A DNA stretch of 64,000 nt from Talpa occidentalis (GCF_014898055.3 NW_023604295.1:135872676-135936675); one strand, 5' to 3'; positions 1 through 13,740 are shown, counted from the stretch's first letter. Program-made: numbers and translations. Notes: generated from the sequence alone by a model not told the origin.

Positions 1-1766
1 GGAATTTTAACCTGTTCTGTTTCTGCCTTCCAGGATCCTCTCAAATTCTGCTATCTCCATGATTTACATTAGATCCATTGCATGAAGCACATTCTTTTTA
101 ATTACTTGATCTGTGCTCAATTTACTAATTCTATTATTGAGGCAAAAAATGTTGCAGATATTTTAATGAAATTCAGCACACCTAAGAACATGAATGGAAA
201 AATTAAAGTAAGAAACCTACATATTCTGATTAATCTTTATCATTTGTGGAGATATGAAAAGAAACTCCAATGTCTAATAAGAAATTACTGAGACATTGTT
301 AAAGTAGGCTGTTTCCTTTAAAAAATCATTCTTTTCTCCAAGAATTAAACCTCTTTATCAAATTCGCTTAATTTTTGCTTAGACAAAATTACAATAGTGT
401 AAAAGAAAAGAAGTTTAGAACTCTGTTTAATTCATTTCTAGGTAGCTAATTGTATTTGTAATCAGATATATTTCTTGTGTAAGTTCTTACAATTTTCTTT
501 TCTACAAAATTGTGTGTTTACACTTTGTATCTGCTTACATAGTGCATCTGCTTTTTGTCTAAATTTCACAAAAAAGAGTATTTCAAAGTTGATATGAATC
601 ATGTCAAACATGTAGCGAAGGAAGTAACTAGAGAAAACAGACTGAAGATTTCCAGGAAGAGGCAAAAGAATAGTTAATAAGGGATTTGGCAAGAAATTGA
701 GGAATGATGGACCAGTGAGATTCATGAAGGCTGGTGTGGATGATAGTCTGGGGAAATTATTTAATAAAGCTAGTTAAGAAGAAGTGTCTTCACATATGAA
801 AGAGACGTTTGTCTGAAACTTAATGTGTTAGGAGCATCATTATATCTAAAATCACAAACTGAACTTTTAACATTTAAGATAGAGTTCTTTAAGAAATATA
901 TTTAGAAAGTTTTTCTTAAAAATTTTAATGGGCATTTTTAAATAAAGATACCAAAAGGGGAATTGAATGAGTTGAATTAACATGGCAGCATTTATTAACA
1001 TTTGATACAGACATACCTACTTAAACATATGCCCTCATACATCATATATTCAGCCATCCATATTTTGAAGCATCTTTATGGAATTCTCAAGTAGGAAATG
1101 TGTTCTTATCTCAGATCCCACAACAGCGAAAATCAATGAAATTTATACTTTTCTAGGAAATGTAAACTGTAGATTACTCTATGTTGTTATTATAGATGGA
1201 GCATGAATGGTGATAATAAATAAAGGTATATAAATACATTTCTAGTACTTTATGTGAATTTCTTCTCACTAGGGAATTAGTGAAAGTTTTTGCTTAAATG
1301 GCCATTGGAATGCCAGCAATGATATGGTGCCTCTCTTTCATTACTGTGGTTCTGTCTGCCATAGGATTCACGTCTCTGAAATATACTGATTTGCTTTCAC
1401 AAATGCTGTTAACTTTCTAGTATCTGATACTGTATTTTAATAGTGCAAGGAATCCATTTTTCTGGCTGTACATGTTTAAAGATGCAGACTCTTTCTATAG
1501 CAGTTGCAAATCAGCATCAGCATGTGTACTAGACAGCTATAAGTCTTCCTTATTTTAATCCATTAAGTGTGATAACTTCTGCAAAGGATTCTCTACTGGA
1601 ATGCAAACCTGCCTGAGCATTTCTTGCAAATGTAACTCTGGCCCTTACTTTGTAGGTCTCTGCTCCCTTAAAGTAGATAAGGATTGTTCTGCTTAGATGC
1701 AAATGCCCATTCCTCTAATGTGCTTTGGACTTCATAACAATCGAGGCTTACTACAACAATTGAATT
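1..1766. other. AT-rich unique DNA, no gene seen
   Basis: No open frame here has recognisable protein content; the longest are under 90 codons and biased to AT-rich residues. I recognise no repeat family. The segment ends at the target site of the L1 that follows. Confidence 0.6.
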
Positions 1767-1770
1767 AAAA

Positions 1771-1780
1771 ACTTAAACCC
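1771..1780. repeat. Target-site duplication, left copy
   Basis: acttaaaccc; the matching copy is at 2610-2619. It marks the borders of the inverted L1. Confidence 0.85.
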
Positions 1781-2073
1781 TTTGGGTAAATACCTATGAG
1801 TGGAATTGCTGGATCATATGGAAGCTCTATGTTTAGTAGGTCAAGAAATCTCCACACAGCTCTCCATAGTGGTTGGACCAGTTTGCACTCCCACCACCAG
1901 TATAGGAGAGTTCCTTTTTCTCCACAACCTCGCCAACATTTGTTATTGCTGGCTTTTTTAATATGTGCCATTCTCACTGGTGTAAGATGGTATCTCATGG
2001 TAGTTTTGATTTGCATTTCCCTCATTACAAGTGATGTTGAACATTTTTTCATATGCCTGTTAGCCATTTGCAT
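1781..2073 (-). pseudogene. L1 ORF2p C-terminal fragment (inverted piece)
   Basis: The minus-strand frame encodes the C-terminal region of L1 ORF2 protein. It includes the cysteine-rich motif with Cys-x3-Cys (CWRGC) followed by GEKGTLL and a WWECK block, then the conserved proline-rich stretch before GIYPKG. In intact L1 this region follows the reverse transcriptase domain and helps bind RNA. Here the histidine of the usual HCWWEC is replaced by tyrosine (YWWWEC) and the rest of ORF2 is missing, so it is non-functional. An apparent initiator Met is accidental. Confidence 0.85.
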
Positions 2074-2605
2074 TTCCTCTTCAGAGAAGTTTCTTTTTAG
2101 CTCTTCTCCCCATTTTTTGACTGGATTATTTTCTTTGTTTTTGTTGAGTCTTATCAGCTCTTTCCAAAGAGCACCCGCACCCCTATTTTTATAGCAGCAC
2201 TATTTACAATAGCTAAGCTTTGGAAACAACCCAAATGCCCAAAAATAGATGACTGGATCCAGAAGATGTGGTACATATACACCATGGACTATTACTCAGC
2301 ATTCAAAAAAGATAAACACATGCAATTTGCAGCAACATGGATGGCGCTGGAAGGGATCATGCTCAGCGAAATAAGCCAGAAAGAAAAAGAAAAGTACCAA
2401 TGGTCTCACTCATAGCCGGAATCTAGAAAACTTAAATAAGGGACCATGAAAAAAATAACTATAAGAAAGAAAATATCAAAATCAACAAAAAACTATGAAC
2501 CAGAAACACTCTATGGGGGGTGGGGTGGGGAAAGGAGGGATTGGAGTCAAAATAAGGGGGTTGCAATTGTATGGGGAATATAAAAATAAAAAAATAAATT
2601 AAAAA
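1781..2605 (+). mobile_element. L1 insertion with 5' inversion (twin priming)
   Basis: A short, 5'-truncated L1 in two opposed pieces. From 1781 to about 2165 the sequence is the C-terminal part of ORF2 in reverse complement. From about 2166 to 2605 it is the ORF2 end and 3' UTR in forward orientation, with the G-rich tract near 2514-2538 and an A-rich tail near 2580-2610. In L1 coordinates the two pieces nearly abut, with only about 15-20 bases unaccounted for. The insertion is flanked by the direct repeat acttaaaccc (1771-1780 and 2610-2619), which extends to 13 of 14 matching bases with the preceding A run. The left site reads aatt/aaaa, as expected for L1 endonuclease. This layout is the classic product of twin priming during target-primed reverse transcription. 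The coding parts are dead fragments. Confidence 0.88.
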
Positions 2606-2619
2606 AAATACTTAAACCC

Positions 2620-4256
2620 ACAGAGGAAAAAAATTCCTACTCTCCATTTCTTGAACTATGGAGTAGCCATTGCTCTTAAGTTCCTTAACTTTATCCAAGT
2701 TCATCATAGCATGAACAAACGGAGACTCTCTAGCCTCTGAGGTCCTTTAATTACAGGAGGTTAAAATAATCTGTATTCATTTTTTGACCCTCAGTCAAGA
2801 AAAGTTTAAATTATGTTCAGTATTCCCCTGTTAAAAAGGCTAGTGGATGAAGCATGTTATTAAAATGTCCATTAAAAGTTATAAACTTTATCCTTAGTAT
2901 TTAATGTATAAAATTCATTTTTTGGAAAAGCCATCTATGTGAGGAAAAAAACACTTTATTAAGGAAAACCTTTCATTTTCTAATGATGGAGGATAAATAG
3001 TTACTGAGGTTATTTTCACTTGCTTAAACACAATCATATTTTGTGTCTGTTTGGCTGAAGATAAGAGCACCCCATAGAGAAAGCTGAAGAACGTATAATT
3101 AACTCATTGATATCAACTGTAATGATGTATATTATTTCCATAACATGGATGTAGACTATATTTTTCTTTGCTAATAATAGTAATCAAAAATATTTTACAT
3201 TTTTGAAATTGTTAGATTACCTATTAAAATCTATGTGAGATTCAAGAAGATCATAAAATATAACTGACACATGGAGAAACATTTTCAGTTTAAATATAGC
3301 AACTGTGAATCAGAACTAGTATTTCTGAGTAATATACTGTTATGAAAACAATCAACAATGATGGCAGTAAATAGAAAGATAGAAATGACATTATTGTTAA
3401 TATATGGAATCAAGTCATAGTGGGAATTACGTTCTATTGCAATTGAATGAACTATAATCAATCATTCAAAGAATAGAAATCAGTTAATAACAAATTAGAA
3501 ATCATGCAGTGCCCTCAGTTATTCTGTTTAAATAAGACCATCACTTTAATTCCTACATTAGTTTCTAGAATTTAGACTAATTATTCAATTGAAATTTGAG
3601 TGAAACTATGACCTTATAAAATCTCTATTCTAAGCATTTAAATATAATCTATTAAATATCCTTAATGAACACACAGCCCATCTGGCAAAAGCACTGACAT
3701 TCTTTTGATCATTTTAAGATATATCCCCTTTCTGTCTTTAAATTAAATACCCCCACTCTTTCCAGGTGGATCAGAGTTATCACTTTTAATAAAATAAGGT
3801 CAAAAGGTCATATTGTAACTCTGTGATCATTTTATTAGTTTCTTTTGAAATGCTGAAGCTTTGGATTCCTGCCATTTCCTTATAACTATAGTAAGATCTT
3901 TTTTCCTGCTATATCTAGACATTTTTAATACTTCCTTTCCATGTGGTCATGAAATTATACTTTATAAGAATCAAAATATTTATATTTTGTGGTAAGTTGT
4001 AAGCTATTTCTACTAAAAATGTAAAGTATATAATCATTTGAGAATTTAAAATATACTTTATATGAATTATTTTAATGTCTTTCACACAAGTATATACTCA
4101 CAAACACACAGATGTTTAGATATATATGTGTTTGTATTTGATTATATTTTTCTATTAGGAACTTTTAATTGAAGTAATATTGTATTATATAACATAAGTT
4201 TCAGCTATGCATCAGTGAGATTCAATATGTGTAATTACTACATGAAGTTCACTGCT
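2620..4256. other. AT-rich unique DNA, no gene seen
   Basis: No frame of convincing content and no repeat family I can name. Short A/T runs only. Confidence 0.55.
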
Positions 4257-4264
4257 ATAATTCT

Positions 4265-4312
4265 ATTCTATTTTTCTCTTTTAATTATATATAATTCTAT
4301 TTTTCTCTTTTA
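4265..4312. repeat. Two-copy tandem repeat, about 29-bp period
   Basis: attctatttttctctttta occurs at 4265-4283 and again at 4294-4312, separated by an AT-rich spacer. This is a small local duplication in AT-rich DNA, followed by a TA/CATA-rich tract to about 4350. Confidence 0.75.
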
Positions 4313-4970
4313 CATATATATTTACACATATATATACATACATATATATCCTAAATACTAAGAACTTATTTAAAAAAAAGATTTAGTTATATCTGTATCT
4401 ATATATTGTTTTTGTTACTCTCCATTCGAATATATGAGATGGGTTCTATTCCCATTTTATAGATGGAGTAATTAATGAAAATGTCCATTCTTGCATGGCT
4501 GACTCCAGAGGGAATGCTGTAGCCTGAGTGGTTTGTGGGATGTTACTCCAAGAATGATCTGATGCTAGACAGATATTTTCAACTGTATTTCTTGGAGTAC
4601 AATTTAGGCAACAATGATTTTAAAGTGATGCCCACTTAGTGTCTGTCTCTGGTAATGAACATTTGTTTTATGCAAGCTGACATTTTTGCACATGTGAAGT
4701 CCTACTTCATGTCTGTTAAACACATGTGAATCCTTGATTATAATACTCATTTACTTAGCAAACCCTTTCCCAAAAGAAGTACAAGGAAACTTCTCTTTAA
4801 GTTAATCCTCTATAAATGATTATGAATTCCAAATATACAAATGTGTTTTTGTGATACATTAAATTGTTTTACATTCTATTTCCATTCATATTGCTACTGA
4901 TTTTTTTTTTTGCTTTATCATATTTCTTTTGAAGCCTGGCTAGGTAGATAGGCAGTTTATTTTAATGAAT

Positions 4971-5044
4971 TTATATATATATTTATATATATATATATAA
5001 ATGCACACACATATATATAAATACACACATATACACACACACAG
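4971..5044. repeat. Compound TA/CA microsatellite
   Basis: Alternating TA runs pass into ACAC/ATAC runs. It is an ordinary compound dinucleotide microsatellite. Confidence 0.85.
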
Positions 5045-8000
5045 AATCTCCTGAATTCAAATAGGATGCTAAGTAACCATATCATTGACTCAGCTCTTTC
5101 ATAATTCAAGACCTCCGGCAGCTTAAGCAGCTTCTCAAACCAGTGTGGATATTACCCTAGCACACAGCAGAAGGACCACATGCATGTTGCAGTGTTAAAG
5201 ATGAGAACTATGGATGAGTCATTTTCTATTCTGGAAGGCATACAGACCAATCAAACAATTAGGGAGACAATGCAGTTTTTCTCGTTTTTAGGAGACTCTG
5301 AGGACCAAATCAACTCTGATTCTCTCACTTCCTACATAGTATATTTTATTAACTAGAACGGATAGAGTTTACTAAATGGCACTTTTATTGCTCCCCTTGT
5401 CTACAAAAAGAGCTGTGGGATCTTTAGCATCTTTATTACAAAAGCAGTCAGATATTTTATACAGTAATAAAAGCACCAGCTGCCATTTGAGACAGCTAAA
5501 GGTAGGCAGTGAGTACTATGAGTACTTTTGTTGTAGTTTTTTATATAGGTGTTCATTAAAGCATAGGTTTTTCCTAACCCCAAGAACTACTGCAATTATA
5601 AATAGCTATTGACAAGCTGCTTGAGACAGGTTAGAGAAAAGCCATATTACACAGTACCTTTGAATACATTCACTATGAAATGAATAAGGTAACTAAAGAA
5701 AAATTAATGAGGACAGTGTTACTTGGGGGTATATGATTTTATTCCCATCAGGAATTATATATTCTTATTTCACTGTGCAAATTCTGTTATATTTGTAAAA
5801 AATACTTTTTTTTTTTTTTTCAAAAAGAACCTTGTAGAAATGTATTGCTAAATGGAGTAGATTATATATAAGGTGACTTCCTTGTCCAAAAAATAGACTG
5901 CTTTATTATAAAATTTCTAAAATATCAAAATCTCTTTGTGGATCTCCCAAATCAGTCAACTGCTCTACTTGTCAACAAGGCCTTCTTTACACTGGCTCTC
6001 TACAAGTCAGCCACCAAATGTCTGGGACAAAGTGCCATGGAAGGGAAGCATCATCAATGTCTTCTGCTGGTCCTTCCAATAATTAGAGACTCATGCATTG
6101 TGAAATAATACTTAACAGTGTCAGACAAGTGCTTAATGAAAACCGTTTATATAGAGAATGTAATCCGCTAATGGTTATAGAGATCATTTATAGAGACAAC
6201 CAAGATTTGAGATTTTGTTTTGTAGGATGGGGACAATAATTACTGATTATCATGGAAACATTGGCTAATAGACAAATTGTAACCCAGAGCCTAACACCTG
6301 CTCAGGACAAAAATACATGTTGGATAACCAAAGATACTTTGACACAAGGAAAACCCAAGGAATGGTCTGGAAACTGAAATATGGAGGAAGCAAGTTGTTT
6401 GGAACAAAGTTTTGGAGGTCTTTAAATGCTAGCTTGAAAGAATTAAGGTTTAGTTAGAGATAACAGATAGCCAAGTGATTTGTAAGAGTAGCTATGACCT
6501 AAAAGCCTATTACTTTTTTATATAAAAGTTTTCTGTTTCTTTCGAATGCTTGGACCAGTAGAAAGACTAACTTGCTTCTTGTCAGTAATCCTTAAGGATA
6601 GACATTATCCTAAACTCAGAATAAATTTGAATAGATCTCAGATCCCTAACATGTAATGTTCATAGGTAATAGAGCACTTTTTTTTTCAAAACTATAGCAT
6701 TCTTAAAATCTGGGAAAACTAACATGTGATGAAGTAATTTCTCATATGTATTTTTCCCATAAAAACAGTAGTCACAAAAATCAGTATTATAGCCGACAAT
6801 TCAGGGTGTCTTTATTAGGATTTAAGATGTGAAATCATTAAAAGAAATAAAATGCAATCTACAAGAGAAATAGAAGAAAATCATTTTTAAAATATAAGAA
6901 AAACATTAAATTCACTTGGTATAAGAGAAGGCATCAAGAAGAGAGGTGATTTGATGTTGAACTTTAAAGAATAAATTCATTTTGCACAGTGCAAAAGAAT
7001 TGGAGAGGTGGTATCTCATTTAATTTTAAAATGAGACCTTACTAAGAAACTTTAAAAAATTGGGAAGGCTTTGAATCTTCATATGTTTAATGACAAGTGG
7101 TAATAAGGATAAAAAGAGCATCATCCCTAGCTCTGTTACTTTCATCAAGCTTAGTAAATTCCAGACCTCTAATTTATAAAACTGCCACCCATTTAGACCA
7201 TAGAGGTCACTGCTCTCTGACAACCACCACTGCCCACCATAGGCACTTGTTCATGTGTTTTCTGCCACTGCACCTACAACCTTCACCATAGAAGAAACAG
7301 CATCCCACCATCTGAAAACTTCTTTGCCCTTGTCTCAATCTGAACAACTCAAGTACACCCCATCTTCCAGGGTCAGCTGCTAGATAATCATGTCCCATAG
7401 CACTATTTTTATAGGATGAAACCCCCTTCCACAATTTCTCTCTTCTTTTGCAATCTCACACAATGTGCTGTCTTGAAGTCATCCACTTTCATCTTTAGAA
7501 GTCCTTTTTCTATAATAAATAAACCCTCTAAACTCTCAATTTCTTTAGTGGAGTTTCCCAAAACATTTGGGAAACAATTGTAAGCTAGCTCTTTCCTGTG
7601 GTTTGCACAGCCCATCATGATTATTTACCACCAATACTGAGTCGGGGTGGGGTGTGCTGATACATATCTATTATCTTCTTTGCTTGCTTCCTTCAGGGCT
7701 TTTGGACTGTGGTCAAGATTAGGACTCTCTGCTCCCATAATCTCCATGAGATATAGTTCACATATGACAGTAATTATGCCATACCTCTTTGTATTGTTTA
7801 CCTTTTATTTCTTTTATCTCACACATTGCCATAGCTTGGGTATAGTAAATAGGAAAAAGAAAAAAGAAAATGACTTCAACATTGTCCATCCCTTCCAGCA
7901 CATCTTATTGTGTATATGTTTGTTGTTAATTGTTGACTGTTGTGGTAAGCTACCATAAGGCAATGCTGCTTCTATTCATAGCTATACTAAATATACTCCT

Positions 8001-10892
8001 TTATTTCCTCAAAAGAATAAGGAAAAATATCAACATATTGCTCACATTGAGCACCTATTTTAAAGCCAAACAACAGAACTGAAAAAAAGTCAAACTAATT
8101 TCCCTAATTTTTAAAGATGTTTATGTTTCTTATAAATTTAAAATAATTAACTTTTCTATGTTGATTCATTCATGCCTTGTTCTTTATTTCTCTCCTTTAC
8201 TCAGTCAGTGCATTTCTTTTTTTCTCTACCACAATCTAGCCCTAGGTTTTTAGAATTTACTCTAGCAATTGAGGTTGTTTTTCAGGCAAGATCATCACAT
8301 CAGAAAATTGCTTGATATAGATCATTTATTTTACAAATATGTGCTTTTAAGATATAGTCATTCCTTATATTTTGTTATATAGTCAGAGTTTATCTCTTTT
8401 GGGAAAACATGTAAACATGGAATACTACTATTACAGTTAAAATGTGCTTATATTACTCTCAACTCAAAATCCTTGGTGATTTCCAGTTGCTTATAAGTAT
8501 AAAAATCAAATCCCTTCAAAGGATGGTCAGAATTCCAAAGCATTTATTTTTCTTAGAAACTCTTTTAGCCCTTTATTGGTGCAACCACTGAAAATTGTAA
8601 TTAAACTAGAGGGCAGTAGCAGTAATGCCAATGTATGCATGAATTTTTTATTTCATTAGATGTTTAATTTTGTTCTCTTTATGCTTCCATCAAAGTACAT
8701 GTATTATAATTTATTGTGACACTGAAAATAATTGTTATCTAATTTGTTTACATATATACATACCACATTTATATTTTTCTTGGAGTCAAGGGCTACACTT
8801 TTCATCTTTCTTGTTCTTATATTTTTCAGTACTACATATATTGCTATCAGTTTGAAGGAATTATTTCTATTTTTAGAAGACTCATCTCTAGTTTTAATTT
8901 AACTAGTAAAATTTTCAATTATATTTAAGTGATTATTTTATAGTAATAGTTTGACAGAAGTGGAGAGAAGATTACATGTTAGAGAATCTGACAAATTTTG
9001 CCTATTTAGAGAGATACTGTCAACTAAGGAGGAATTAGTTACACCGATAAAACACCTCTCAAATTTCAGTGTACAATAAAAGAAAAATATTTGACTTACA
9101 TAGCTTTTTAAGAAAATTCCATTTGCTAATTAAGTGCATTTTAATCAAATTCTGGGTGATAAATACCAATTCTTTTCCATCATATTAGTTAAGATACCCT
9201 TTTACCACAAAATTCTGTAGTGAGCTGTATATATTCTTTTAAGTACTGGGATGTACATTGGGAGCTCTAATGCCACCTGTTAGAGGGAAAACATATTAGT
9301 ATAAATGTGATGAAGTGCACAGAGCTGATAGTTCCCTCCGTTCATTCCTCCCTTCCTTCTTTTATATCTCCACTAACAGACTTCAGCTTTAGTGGAGAGA
9401 ACTCCCCCACCCCATCATTTGATATCCTTCACATTGCTGTAAGTAAGTAAATTCTAAGCACAGGATTTTCCATTCACCCAAGACAAATCTTTATAACAAA
9501 TGTGATTCATTAACCTGGGATGGCAACTGAAACATTCAATTAAGGTGACCCTCAATGCTTCACAGCCTGATTTTTATGAGTACATCAGATTCCAATAGAC
9601 TATCATTTTTGTAGGTTGAGAATTCTGACTTCTGCAGTTAATGTTAGTAAAGGGCATTACGTTTCCGTAATAATGGGCTCCTAAAGAATACCTGTCTTAC
9701 TTCCTCAGTCATAAAAGTCTTTTCAGTTGCATTCCCAGTTGAATAAGATGTCAAGTATTTAGAGGGAACATTTCTTTGCATTTCTTTTCATTAAATTGGG
9801 CTGTCATAAAACAACAAGTATGGCACCTCTCATAAAATCAGGTCATGTTTTATGAATATATAGCTTACTTTGAACTTTTTCGAAGGATATAGTGACCTTG
9901 AAAACTTCTAGTAGCAGTAGAATATTGTAACACAAAGGCCACTGCTTCTGTCATTAATCAGGGTAGATGACTGCCTAGAGCTATTGTTGGCTTTTCAAAG
10001 GGAAATGTTAAAAGATAGAGGAGCGTGCAAATATTTATTATAGACTATTTTATCATTAAAAAGGCACAGGAATAATGGAGATATAATCAGCACATGAGGA
10101 ATTTTTATTTAGCATAAAGTTTAACTGTGTTTTCATTTCCTGTCAACTTGAAATCAATATACTAGTCAAGAAATAGGAATTTAATAACCAAAGTGCTAAA
10201 TATTTGTTCAATGTATTTCCTGATTTATTGGACTACGGAATATTGATTTATGCAGAATCATGGTAGAATTACCCTAAACAAGTGAATAGGCCTTCCTTTT
10301 ATTTTTTACACTAATTACATAAACTTCAGGAGGACATTTAAAATTCTCAGGGGAAAACTGGAAAGATAAAGAAACAAATATTTAACTTCCTGTTAATTAA
10401 ATCGTATCTTTTGGAGCACAATATCAACTTCAAACTATTATTTGGGCCAACTGCAAATGTTTCAGTCAAACAGGAGGAGTGGCTTGTTAGATTTGAGTTT
10501 AAATGAGATTAAAGAAAAGTCTGCTCAATTTCTTAGTCCTCAGGAAAGGCACATATTTAGACTTTTAAGCGTGTGTGAGTCATGTCATGCATTCACTCAT
10601 TCAATAGAATTCCATATCAAATTTATCTATTAGAGCTGATATTGAACTTACTCAATTAATCCCCTCAATATTGGGATTCATAAATTCAGGGATTTTGTGA
10701 TTTTTAAGTTTATCTTTTCTTATACCTTTTAAAGAACAATGCTGTATATAATTTCCTTTGAAATTGTCAACTGTTTCTCCCCAGGCGTGTATTTTAATGC
10801 CATAAAGAAACTTCTGTTGTTAAATACTTAGCACAATATAGTAGAAAGATCACTGGTTTTCCAGTCAGAAAGACAGAGTGTCAAATAATCTA
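5045..10892. other. AT-rich unique DNA, no gene seen
   Basis: About 5.8 kb without a recognisable exon, RNA gene or young mobile element. T/A runs occur near 5806-5820 and 6679. The open frames on both strands near 7.0-7.9 kb overlap each other antisense, have unremarkable content, and look like chance. Confidence 0.5.
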
Positions 10893-11120
10893 TATCTGCA
10901 TTGTCCAATACAATGATAAATAGCCACAGGGAGTGAGTTTAACAACAGAAATATGTTTAGTTCAACTAAGGAATAGAATTTTTAGTTTATTAAGACAAAC
11001 TAAATTTTTAAAATATATATAGTATTTTATTAATTCAGTAAAACTGCAAATGTAATGGCTTTTTGACTCATATAACATTGTGATGTGCTTATTTGACTAT
11101 TTTATATAAAAACCATATAG
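10893..11120. mobile_element. Ancient hAT-type (MER5A-like) DNA transposon relic
   Basis: The start, with its ctgcattgtccaatac block followed by a tagccaca motif and an AT-rich body, resembles the widespread mammalian MER5A/Charlie group of non-autonomous hAT transposons. It is heavily diverged, with no clear opposite terminal repeat or 8-bp duplication. The right border is approximate. Confidence 0.45.
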
Positions 11121-11736
11121 ATCATTATTGATAAACAAACTTAAGTAATATGTAATTTACAGAATATTTAAATTATTTTCTAGTTGAAAAGTGAGGTCAT
11201 TTATTTAAATTTTGAATATAAGCTTACTACTGATGAAGAATAGAATGATGATATAGAAGCTACCATAATAAAAAGAAAAAAAAAAGACGAGAAGTATTTC
11301 TGTCACCAAATTCATGATGAATGGCAGTTTTCTGTAGCAGTTTAAAAAAGTAAAACTATTGTGTTAATTTTTAAGATAATAAAGTGGATAATATTAAAAG
11401 CTATCTTGAGCTAAAATAGTGAATTTCAAAAGAAATTTTCACTGAGCACAGAATTAATGAGATTGGTGACAGAAGTTAGTAAAATCTTAATAAATGCAAA
11501 CATTTCATTATCCTAGTCCAATTTAGAAAAAGTGCAATAACTGATTTGAAAAATAAACATCATAATTTTTTAACTTAAGAGTTAAGTTACAATTGGCATA
11601 GAATCACAAGTTATTTCAAGCAGCAGTGGGCAGCATGAAGGTACTTAGCATCTTTGTAGGTTGGGATTAAAGAAGAAACATTGTCAGGAAAGGAAAACTG
11701 TAGAAAAGAAACATATATATATATATTTATATATGC
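11121..11736. other. AT-rich unique DNA
   Basis: No gene or named repeat seen. A short TA run lies at about 11713-11725, next to the SINE that follows. Confidence 0.5.
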
Positions 11737-11746
11737 AATTATTTAT

Positions 11747-12037
11747 TTTAAATATTTTATTTATTCATTTTTGTGTAGAAGAACTTGGGTGTAGGCCAGA
11801 GTTATGTGGGATTCACCAGAGACAGATTCACCACAGACAGGATTCACCAGAGACAGAGTAGGGAGCAGAGCAGACAGATTTACTGAGTTACACTGCTAAG
11901 AGGAGCAACAGGCAAGACAGGAGAGGTGTGTTGCGCCATGTGAGTTAGCTCCCTAGCTGGGGATCAAACTCAGGTCGCTGCAGTGGCCGTTGAGGTGATA
12001 GCACTGAGACTTAACCCCTAGGCCACCAGAGAGGTCC
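11747..12037 (-). mobile_element. tRNA-derived SINE, old copy
   Basis: The minus-strand SINE reads from the gaggtcc end at 12037 down to an AT-rich tail near 11747. The tRNA-like head and B-box region (reverse of gatcaaactc) are recognisable but mutated, and no target-site duplication is clear, so it is an old copy. The 3' body contains an internal expansion in which the gattcaccagagaca unit appears about three times (about 11809-11855) instead of once. Confidence 0.8.
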
Positions 12038-13324
12038 AATATAAATATGTATGCATGCATTTATGTGTTTACACTTTATTGTGATTTATTTTCATGCTGC
12101 TTGGAAATAAAGATTATACATAAAGTTTATATAAAATGAACTGACAGTCTGGGAATGCCCTGTTGATGGCAAGCAGAGTGTCCCTTTGCTAAAGTGATGT
12201 CTGTGAGAAACCTACCTGAGCAGTCTCAGATTTATGTTTCCCATTCTGTCGCCAGGCTTGATGAAGGCAAGAGGTGTAATCGTGCCCAACGGTCATCAGG
12301 GAAATGCCTTGCCTGATTTACCTCTATGACTCTGATTCATCTTAGAGTCCCAGCCATATATCAACATGACAAATGGGAGGGGGCTCACACGTGGTTCTCT
12401 GTGCCTTGAAATATCTGAGAAATGACAAACAAAAAGTGATTTGAAACAGGTTTACTCCTTCTCTTCCAAAGACCAATATTTTCTGTGAACAAATTCCTTT
12501 GGGCTTTAAAAATGCATATAGGGAAGAATCAAAAATAAACTCCCAATGTCATACAAAGTGGACAGCTTTTAGATTAGATATGTAAAATGTGTTCTAGAAA
12601 AAAATATTGTATTGTTGAGATCACTGAGCAGAAGTATACCACACATGTAAAATTCTAACAATATACTGCTTAAAATTAATGAAGGCCTTTGTCACTACTT
12701 TATGGCAAGAATGATAAAATGTTACACATTGAGTTAGTCCAGGTTATCTTTATTGAGTGGCAAGGAAGTATTAAAATAGCATGTTTTCTATAACAATGTC
12801 TGCCTTCCTTTAATACTTTGCATATATCAAGCTATCTCTGCCATTCACTGGGCAGCCAAGTTTTCTGGCATTCAAATCCTCTTCTACAATGTGAAGATGC
12901 ATCTCATTTCTTTGAAATACTGCTCCTACTGTATTTCAAGGAAATGAGATTCTGTTCAAGCAAGTTGAAATCTTAATTTCAGTTCTTTTCAGAGTAATAA
13001 CTTATATATAAAGTACCACAGATGGATGTTTATATTGGATATAATAACTTGAAGACTTATTTTATCTGAAAATGGAATTAGAGCATCTTGATGCCAAAAT
13101 ACAGAACTAAATCATAGGAGGTTGTATGCCCATCTTTTAGTGCTGTGGAAACGCCACCTTTTTCCAATGGAGCATGGAAGTCAGCACCGATTCTTATCAA
13201 ATGAAATCACTTGCAAAAATGATTTCACTCTCCCAAAAGGCAATAAATGAACAAAACATTTAGCAAGCACACAAGATTCAGTGAATATAAAATACCTTAT
13301 TTTACGAATGAAGTAATAAAAATG
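12038..13324. other. Unique DNA with one CpG-retaining segment
   Basis: Mostly AT-rich and featureless. The stretch of about 12164-12320 is less AT-rich, keeps several CpGs, and has a 49-codon plus-strand frame with no recognisable product. It could be a conserved noncoding element, but I cannot show that from one sequence. Confidence 0.4.
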
Positions 13325-13740
13325 AATATAGAACTATGTGAAATCAGCCAGAAGGAGAAAGACAAATACCAGATGGTGTCACTTATATATGGAATATAGA
13401 AAAACAAAGCAAAAGATCAAATAAAGCCAAACTAAAAAACTAACCCTGGAATCCTGACCTTGGAATGGTGGCATTCCCAGGGGGAGGGGGTGGGGGGAGG
13501 GGAGGAACTAGAACTGAGATTGGAGGCAGCATAAGGGACTGGTGGTGGACTGTGGGTTCTTTGTGGGGGGCACACTATGGCCTCAGTGCCTGAATGGGGA
13601 ATCCTATACTTCTGTTATGGAAACAATGATGTAAACAGTATTTTTTTATTTTATTTTTTGAATATAACCAAAATGAAAATGCATACATTGTGCAAAGATG
13701 TACAATATGAACACCATAAAAATATTTTTAAAATGTCATT
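13325..13740 (+). mobile_element. L1 3' end, 5'-truncated, old
   Basis: Starts in the last ORF2 codons (gaaatcagccagaaggagaa) and runs through the 3' UTR. It includes a long G-rich tract at about 13479-13505 and the terminal aaaatgaaaatgcatac block, which is shared with the younger L1 at 61855-62838. The A-tail has decayed and the target duplication is not clear. Only the tail of ORF2 is present. Confidence 0.75.

Noticed and set aside
4971..5044. Possible replication or matrix attachment element
   Set aside because: A compound TA/CA microsatellite explains it fully.
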